Positions 5,875 through 6,366 of a stretch of DNA of 6,366 bases are shown here, one piece after another (the first letter of the stretch is position 1; each line of letters begins with the position of its first letter). The notes below the pieces were generated by a model. The model was not told the origin of the DNA. It did no database searches and saw only the letters and a program-made list of their open reading frames with translations. The translations under genes and the position numbers were made by a program. The DNA is from Acidobacteriota bacterium (GTDB lineage: Bacteria; Acidobacteriota; Terriglobia; UBA7540; JAPUME01). Location: NCBI GenBank assembly GCA_027294185.1, contig JAPUME010000318.1, positions 1 to 6,366 on the forward strand, read 5' to 3'.

Positions 5875-6366
5875 ATGGGCAAGGCAGGCCAAATCGCCAT
5901 CCTGGGACGTCCGAACGTGGGCAAGTCGACGCTCTTCAACCGTCTCTGCAAACGACGGCGCGCGCTGGTGGGCCGAGAGCCCGGCATGACCCGAGACCGG
6001 CTCTACGGCGCCGTCGAGTGGGGCGGCAAACACTACGAGATTGTGGACACCGGCGGCATGATGCCGGGGGATAAAGACCTGATTGCCGGTGAGATATTTC
6101 GCCATGCTCAGATGGCCATCAAGGGGGCTGCCCATCTCCTGCTCGTCGTGGATGGCCGGCAGGAGCTGGTGCCGGTGGACGAGGAATTGGCCCTGTTGCT
6201 GCGCCGGACCGGAAAGCCCGTCTCGGTCGCAGTAAACAAGGTGGACTCGCCCCAACAGCTCGGCCGCGTTGCTCCTTTTTACCGATTGGGAATCAAAAGC
6301 GTGTTTGGCATTTCCGCCGAGCACGGGCTGGGTGTGGACGAGCTTCTGGACCACTTCGCCGAGGAG
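5875..6366 (+). CDS. der: Ribosome biogenesis GTPase Der (EngA), N-terminal part
   Basis: Der is an essential tandem-GTPase factor in 50S ribosomal subunit assembly. The first 164 codons are present and the frame runs off the right edge. They cover the first G domain: G1 GRPNVGKST at 11-19, G2 with PGMTRD at 36-41, G3 DTGG at 58-61, G4 NKVD at 121-124 and G5 SAEHG at 147-151, followed by GLGVDELLD. The PGMTRDR switch sequence and the DTGG form are characteristic of Der rather than Era or MnmE. The second G domain and KH-like domain would lie beyond the window. The ATG is preceded by AAAGGA at 5865-5870. It is divergent from the siroheme gene, with 159 bases between the two start codons, and I could not pick out a convincing der promoter there. 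Confidence 0.96.
   Translation, partial: MGKAGQIAILGRPNVGKSTLFNRLCKRRRALVGREPGMTRDRLYGAVEWGGKHYEIVDTGGMMPGDKDLIAGEIFRHAQMAIKGAAHLLLVVDGRQELVPVDEELALLLRRTGKPVSVAVNKVDSPQQLGRVAPFYRLGIKSVFGISAEHGLGVDELLDHFAEE

Noticed and set aside
5749..6354. A 201-codon leftward frame opposite der.
   Set aside because: Der is unmistakable on the other strand with all five G motifs; the leftward translation is low-information shadow sequence.

Overview
This window is a compact, moderately GC-rich bacterial chromosome segment. It holds six complete or partial leftward genes and one rightward gene cut by the right edge. All the confident genes are housekeeping families. I saw no tRNA, rRNA, insertion sequence, CRISPR array or phage gene, and no gene-free stretch longer than about 160 bases. 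The source is probably an Acidobacteriota-like or similar Gram-negative environmental bacterium. That is inferred from the secreted carboxypeptidase-regulatory-domain/TPR protein, the base composition and the weak or TTG start sites; no marker gene here settles it.

Layout, left to right. (1) Positions 1-959, minus: the N-terminal 319 residues of an exported protein with a carboxypeptidase-regulatory-like (Ig-like) domain followed by TPR repeats. It has its own well-formed promoter (TTGAGC-17-TAGAAT) and a near-perfect Shine-Dalgarno. (2) Positions 1027-2896, minus: queD, queE and queC, in that transcriptional order. They encode the three consecutive enzymes that turn dihydroneopterin triphosphate into preQ0, the 7-deazaguanine precursor of queuosine in tRNA. 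(3) Positions 3015 to about 4949, minus: an XPD/DinG-type superfamily 2 DNA helicase with four iron-sulfur cysteines, probably starting at a TTG. (4) Positions 5065-5715, minus: a single-domain precorrin-2 dehydrogenase/sirohydrochlorin ferrochelatase (CysG N-domain/Met8 type) with a very basic C-terminal tail. A possible 21-codon leader ORF overlaps its start by 4 bases (ATGA). (5) Positions 5875-6366, plus: the first GTPase domain of Der (EngA), a ribosome-assembly factor, divergent from everything else.

The leftward genes from the siroheme gene to queC could be one transcription unit with gaps of 22 to about 118 bases, but only queD-queE-queC clearly share a pathway. The TPR gene appears to be transcribed separately, from a promoter squeezed into the 67-base gap after queC. 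I found no convincing new biological system. The points most worth a second look are the promoter with an overlapping dyad in front of the TPR gene, the possible translational-coupling leader ORF, and the basic tail on the siroheme enzyme.
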